From assembly GCA_045837725.1 (NCBI GenBank), contig JBEWZL010000076.1, forward strand, positions 124,001-188,000: a stretch of DNA of 64,000 nucleotides. The letters are read 5' to 3'. Both the position numbers and the translations under genes were made by a program. A model generated the notes under the pieces. The model worked only from the letters and a program-made list of their open reading frames with translations, ran no database searches and was not told the DNA's origin. Shown here in pieces: positions 59,395-64,000 of the stretch. The stretch's first letter is position 1, and every line of letters begins with the position of its first letter. The stretch comes from Vermamoeba vermiformis (lineage: Eukaryota > Tubulinea > Echinamoebida).

Positions 59395-62300
59395 ATGGAT
59401 AAAATACAAGAATTAACAGGTAAATATAGATCTTTTGTGTAATATTTTTGATTAGTTCTGATCTTATTCTTAGTTGGGCAACCAATTCGTGCTCGTAATT
59501 CAAAAGGAGAATGGAGCGATGGAACTATAGTCACTATTAGTAATTCAAAATACACGATTAGATGGAACGATAATAATACAGAAGAAGAAATTACACCAGA
59601 TGCGATCAATAGCGGTAGGTATCTCGTAATTTAATCAACTTTGTAAATTCAGTATATTGATGAATTAATATATTTTTTGAACACCATTAAAGCGGTTATC
59701 TGATTAATACTTCAGGCCGGGCTTCTGCCAAGTGGATTCCCTTTACGTCAACGTCTACAGCCACCACACGCAGAAGATTTAGTACAGAGGCATCTCCACC
59801 TGTATTTGGCACATATAGGAGCTCTAAACAATATTCCCCAGTTGATTTGAGTATAGAAGAATCGGCTCACATTTCCAGTTCCGAACAAACACCGACTTCA
59901 CCAAGATCTGCCGCTGAAAATCAAAGCAGTGCCTCTAGCAATAATTCAGAGCCGACATCAGTTTCATCAATATCAACTAGTGAAAATTCAGCTAAATCAC
60001 CTCGTGCGACAGATCAAACCGTTAAAAAGAAAACTAGCAGCAAGCGATTAAAGCCTACAAAAGTTACCGCTGACACGGAGAAAAATAGTACTGTTAATAT
60101 AGAAGGCAATAAGACAACAGAAGTCGATACAAAAGATAAACCAACGGCAGATCTTCCTTCAACGGATGTGTCTGAGCCAACACCGAAGGATAAATCAGTT
60201 AAGCGCTCATCATCGAAGAGAAATTCTGGTAAAAGGAAAGACGGAATTACACGCGGCGAAAGTAAAGTTAAAGGAACGGATGCCGTGACACCTGCGACAG
60301 CTGAAGTTGACAGCCCAAAAACAGAACCAAAAGTTGAATCAAAACCGAAGAAAAATGACAGCAGCGTTGCAAAGGGCGAGTCAAAAGTTAAGATTAAACT
60401 GCCCGTAGAAAATATAGACAACGAAGTGAAATCTCCGAAGGGCGATAAACCCCCAAAGTCACCAAAATCAAGCAGAAAAACAACGTTAGACGAATCAGGA
60501 AGCAGCAAAAGTGGATCAAAATCTCCACGAGACGGCGACAGCAAAGCAGAGATTAAATCTCCGAGAGGTGAAAAGGCACCCAAATCGAGCAGAAAGTCCG
60601 AAGATAAGCCATCAGCCGACCTTGAAAATTCAAGCTCGGTGGATACGAAGGACAAACAATCGAAAAGAAAGAGCGAAAAACGCAAGAGCGATAAGAGTAA
60701 AACCGAAAAGAACACAAAAGTCAAAGGTTCAGAAGGTCAAAAGACCGGAGAAGTTTTGTCACCAAGGGGCGAGACTACCAAGCAGAAGAGCCCTGATGAA
60801 AAGCGCAAGCCTTCTGGCAACAATGAAACTAAAGCGGACGTTAAAACAGAGCCCAAAGCAGACGTTAAGACCGAGATCAAAACAGATTCCAAAGTCGATG
60901 TTAAGGCCGAGGTCAAGACAGAAACAAGCGCTCAAGAGCAAGCAGAAAAGCCCGTGGAAAATGTTAAAACAGAAGAAAAACCTACCGAGACCAAGCCTGT
61001 CGTGCCCCCAGGCGCAGCCAAGCCCAAAGCAGCCGGCGCAAAGAAGCTGTTGGGACCAAAGATGCCCGTGTTGAAACCTCCTTCACAAGCGTACATTCCA
61101 CGTCCAGCTGACGAAGCATTAATTTCACCGCGCAGTGCAGCAGCGAAGAAGCAACAAGCACCATCGGAGACAGGCCCGAAATCTCCGATGACCTCGCCAC
61201 GTGATGCGCCATCAACTCCTAACCCCAAGTCACCGCCGACTTCTCCACGAGAGTCCGGTCCTGCCAAAGTTGGCGCTGCAAAACTCGCCGGGCCTTCACG
61301 AGAAGGATCACCGATGCGCGTAGCACCAGCTGGCGCAGTGAAGAAAGTTCCATCGGCTCATGTTAAAGTGGCGCTAACAGCTGATGCCAGTACGAAGCCT
61401 GAAGTGACTGTGCCTAAGGAAAGCGTTCAAGTTGATTCATCAAGTTCGACGAGTAGTTCAATGGAGATTTCGAATGTTGTCGTTAAAGTGGAAAGTAATA
61501 GTAATAGTAGCGCACAAGAGCAGCCGCTGAAGACTGATTCATCGAGCGTTTCTGGCGCGGAGCCTGAAAAAGTGCTGACAACGATTACGGTCGATGTCCC
61601 TACAGTAAGCCAAGTACTTCATTATACTAGCATTATGATACTAATCGTAATGATTTGTAGCCTACAAATGCTGAGCCAGTTGCAGAATCTGCGCCTAAAT
61701 CTCCGAGATCTCCGAAGGGAGATGTATTTGTACTGGAATGGTCGTTCAATCAAACTGAACGAAACGTGCACATGGCAGTAGGAAAGAAAGGCACGAGCGT
61801 TAATTGGCGTAATGAAGAATGGGGATTAGCAAAAGGAATTGCGCCGTTAACGAATCAAAAGCAGTTCATTGAAGTCGTTCGAGTTAAAGGCAAATCTCAA
61901 CAGTTTCAGATAGGTATATGCAAAGAAGACGTCAGGGTCGAGCAGTCTTACAAAAATTCAGTCATTTCTCCGAATATTATTCCTGGAACTTGGGTACGAA
62001 TTATTTTCATGAACGTGATGAGAATTGTGTACTGACCTACTTGCGACTAAAGGAAACCATTAAAGTTCGTAGATCTAAGGCTGGAGATGTTATAGGCTTG
62101 CTTATTGATATGCAAGAGAAAATGCTGACTTTGTTCGTCAACGGATCTCCTGAACAAGAAGCTAGTTTTGCCAACAAACACGAATGGGGAACAGTAAGGA
62201 ATCGCCTTTCACTTATACATAAATCTAATATTATATAGGCTGATCCGATAGTCAATCCGATATTCCCTTTCTTCTGCATTCACGGCGATCTCGAGCTACA

Positions 62301-62670
62301 GATCTCACCGGTGTGCCAAGTAGAAAAATATAAAGCGATTAATTGGGCTCATGGAGATAAACAGCAGTTACCTACATCTAATAGGTTCGTAATAATATAT
62401 TCAATACGGTTGTATTAATAATGATAACAGAAAAATGTCTCAAGCTACAGAATTCTTCGATGAATTGGGTCTATCGAAGTATCGCTCGTATTTAGACAAA
62501 GAAGTCGATTTGAAGACAATAACAGAGGCTGATTTGAAGAAATTGAATATTCCTCTTGTCCCTCGAAAACGAATTTTGGATGCGTTAGAAAAAGATAAAG
62601 GTACGTAGTGCCGACGTGGACACTATTAATAATACTAACATATTATAATTGTGTAGAAACGAAGAATTAA
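59395..62670 (+). CDS. Tudor-like / KSP-rich / SPRY / SAM domain protein
   Basis: About eight exons, about 890 residues. Start MDKIQELT, then a small beta domain like Tudor/agenet (VGQPIRARNSKGEWSDGTIV, SKYTIRWNDNNTEEEITPDA). A ~580-residue disordered linker follows, rich in Lys, Ser, Pro and Glu with many SPR/SPK sites (KSPRGDKP-like, ISPRSAAAKKQQAP) and repeated KAD/VKTE units (ETKADVKTEPKADVKTEIKT). Then a SPRY/B30.2 domain (VFVLEWSFNQTERNVHMAVG, GDVIGLLIDMQEKMLTLFVN) and a C-terminal SAM domain (FFDELGLSKYRSYLDKEVDL, KLNIPLVPRKRILDALEKDK). The many SP sites suggest proline-directed kinase targets. The function is not known; chromatin or RNP binding is a guess. Convergent with erlin, 113 bp apart. 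Confidence 0.8.
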
Positions 62671-62783
62671 CAACACAGAAATTACAAAAATGAATTAAAG
62701 TCAATTGTACAATCTGTATATAAAATATGTATTTTTATTTTACTCGCAATACAAAAACAAAGAGATTCGATTACATAGCAATA

Positions 62784-64000
62784 TTAAGGCTTGTTGGTAG
62801 TATAAGGCTTAAGCTTGTCTTGATAATCTTGAAGGAAATCCAACAACATTGAGTTGACTGAGGGACCAAAGTAGATCTTGGTGTTGTTTGCAATGGATTT
62901 GACCCACTCGTGCATCAAGAACTCGGTAGTCAATTGCTTTTGCATGGCCTCGGCACTCTTAACAACCTTGTAGTATTCAGCATCGGCAAGGGCCTTCTCG
63001 TGAGCAATATGAGTTGCGTCTTCGATCTCGGCCATCTTTTTCATAGCTTCTTTTTCGTTGATTTGTTGGTCCATGCGAATCTTAGAAACTTCAGCGACCT
63101 TTTCTGCTTCAATCTTGGCCTTCTTACGATCAGTTTCGGCCTCTGTACGAGAAAATTTATCAATATTATTTTTCGATGGCCAAATTAGGAAATGCTGGTA
63201 CGTTACCTTTCTCAATGACCTTTTGCGCTTGAGTAGCAATCAAAAGCTTAGTCTTTTCAGCTTCCATTTGCTCGTAGTTGCGAGAGATAGCTATTAGAAC
63301 AAAGATTAATTTTCGTGTTTCGAAACGGATGTGGATCTGTGACGTACTTTGAGGGATCTTAGGCTTAGTGATACGAATAGCAATAATTTCAATACCAGGA
63401 GCCCATTTATCGCAGTCGTTTTGCAAAGCTTGAGCCAATCTCTCGTCAACAGTGTGGAACAAATCAATGTATACTTCTTGCAATGTGTGCGACGAGCAGA
63501 ATTGATTGATCTATGAAGAAAAATATTAAAACAAAATTCTAAGAAAAATTACGCTATTTTTGAAGCTGTTCAAAGACGTACCTCGTGATGGATCTTATCG
63601 AAGATCCACATCTTGTCGTAATGAACAGTGTAGTTCTTAATAGTCTCATAGACATATTCGGGCTTCAATCTGTTCACAACTTCAACACGATCGAACCTAA
63701 AGTAAGCCAAGTATTAGTAATACAGTACATCCGGATCAAAATGAAGTTCAACGTACCAAATGAGAACACCTCCAGAAGTACCACAAGGGACTGTATTAAA
63801 TATATATATTAATATATGAGCTAATAGATCGTATTATCTGTTATTACATACTGTCGGTGACTTTGTCCGTTTGAACGGTAATTTGAACGTTCTCAGCTTG
63901 GTCCTAATTATTCGATTAGAAAGAGGTACCGAATAACATAAAAGGATAATTATATTAAGAATAGTACTATTATTCATTATGACGGCAATTTCAAAAAGAG
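62784..64000 (-). CDS. ERLIN: Erlin-type ER SPFH/prohibitin protein, N-terminus beyond window
   Basis: ER membrane lipid-raft scaffold of the SPFH (prohibitin/band 7) family; erlins help ERAD of IP3 receptors and sterol control in animals. The 5' end is off the right edge. Seen in order: [112 protein letters not shown], then the coiled helix [20 protein letters not shown] and [20 protein letters not shown]. These match erlin-specific strings rather than mitochondrial prohibitins. Ends YTTNKP. At least five introns, all GT-AG. Confidence 0.92.

Noticed and set aside
60014-60724. 236-codon minus-strand ORF
   Set aside because: It is the antisense of the KSP-rich linker; the Phe/Leu/Ser-rich sequence is a mirror of Lys/Glu/Ser codons.
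1-64000. tRNA genes, rRNA genes, CRISPR arrays, retroelements or virus-derived elements
   Set aside because: I looked for T-loop-like GGTTCGAATCC strings, regularly spaced repeats, long terminal repeats and reverse-transcriptase, integrase or capsid motifs and found none that I could support.

Overview
The window is nuclear DNA from an intron-rich eukaryote with a compact genome, most likely a unicellular protist. About 23 protein genes lie on both strands. Nearly all are cut by short spliceosomal introns (mostly 45-100 nt, GT-AG with tag/cag acceptors), and TAA, TAG and TGA are all used as stops. The housekeeping set (Sec31, Vti1, OSTC, CCT4, erlin, a NOP chaperone) is plainly eukaryotic. 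I cannot fix the lineage from sequence alone. I saw no tRNA, rRNA, CRISPR array or recognisable transposon or virus-derived element.

Left part (1-18 kb): a C2-patatin phospholipase running off the left edge, a leucine-rich-repeat dual-specificity phosphatase, a small unknown ORF, a C2 protein with a Cys-Asp tail and a CAAX box, an F-box/LRR protein, the COPII coat protein Sec31, a NOPCHAP1-like chaperone, the SNARE Vti1 and the oligosaccharyltransferase subunit OSTC. Several act in membrane traffic or the ER.

Middle part (19-50 kb): a small S21-like protein, then four tandem paralogues (19.8-29.5 kb) of a signal peptide / PA-like ectodomain / seven-helix membrane protein. A fifth, inverted copy lies at 47-49.3 kb. 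Between them are a double-BTB ankyrin protein, a plant-type O-methyltransferase, a four-module fusion (DUF1868 2H phosphoesterase + DUF218 + ankyrin + histidine phosphatase), a protein with three RGS-like repeats, a PB1-hydrophobic-UBA protein and a BTB-BACK protein. A 1.7 kb gap at 43.2-44.9 kb has unusual purine-rich, C-poor DNA.

Right part (50-64 kb): a nucleoside hydrolase with a possible myristoylation signal, a type II AAA+ ATPase, CCT4, a Tudor-like/SPRY/SAM protein with a long KSP-rich linker, and an erlin cut by the right edge.

Main unusual points: the five-copy PA-7TM family, which with the neighbouring RGS protein hints at a receptor/G-protein theme (inference); three GC-AG introns, one of which is needed to join the four-module fusion; four exact copies of one 12-bp palindrome, three of them in introns; and a GATCTGGAT motif over-represented in introns. 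Two host genes (F-box/LRR, AAA+) need a one-base shift to read through, consistent with assembly indels. Exon joins were deduced by eye from splice signals and reading frame and have not been checked against transcripts.
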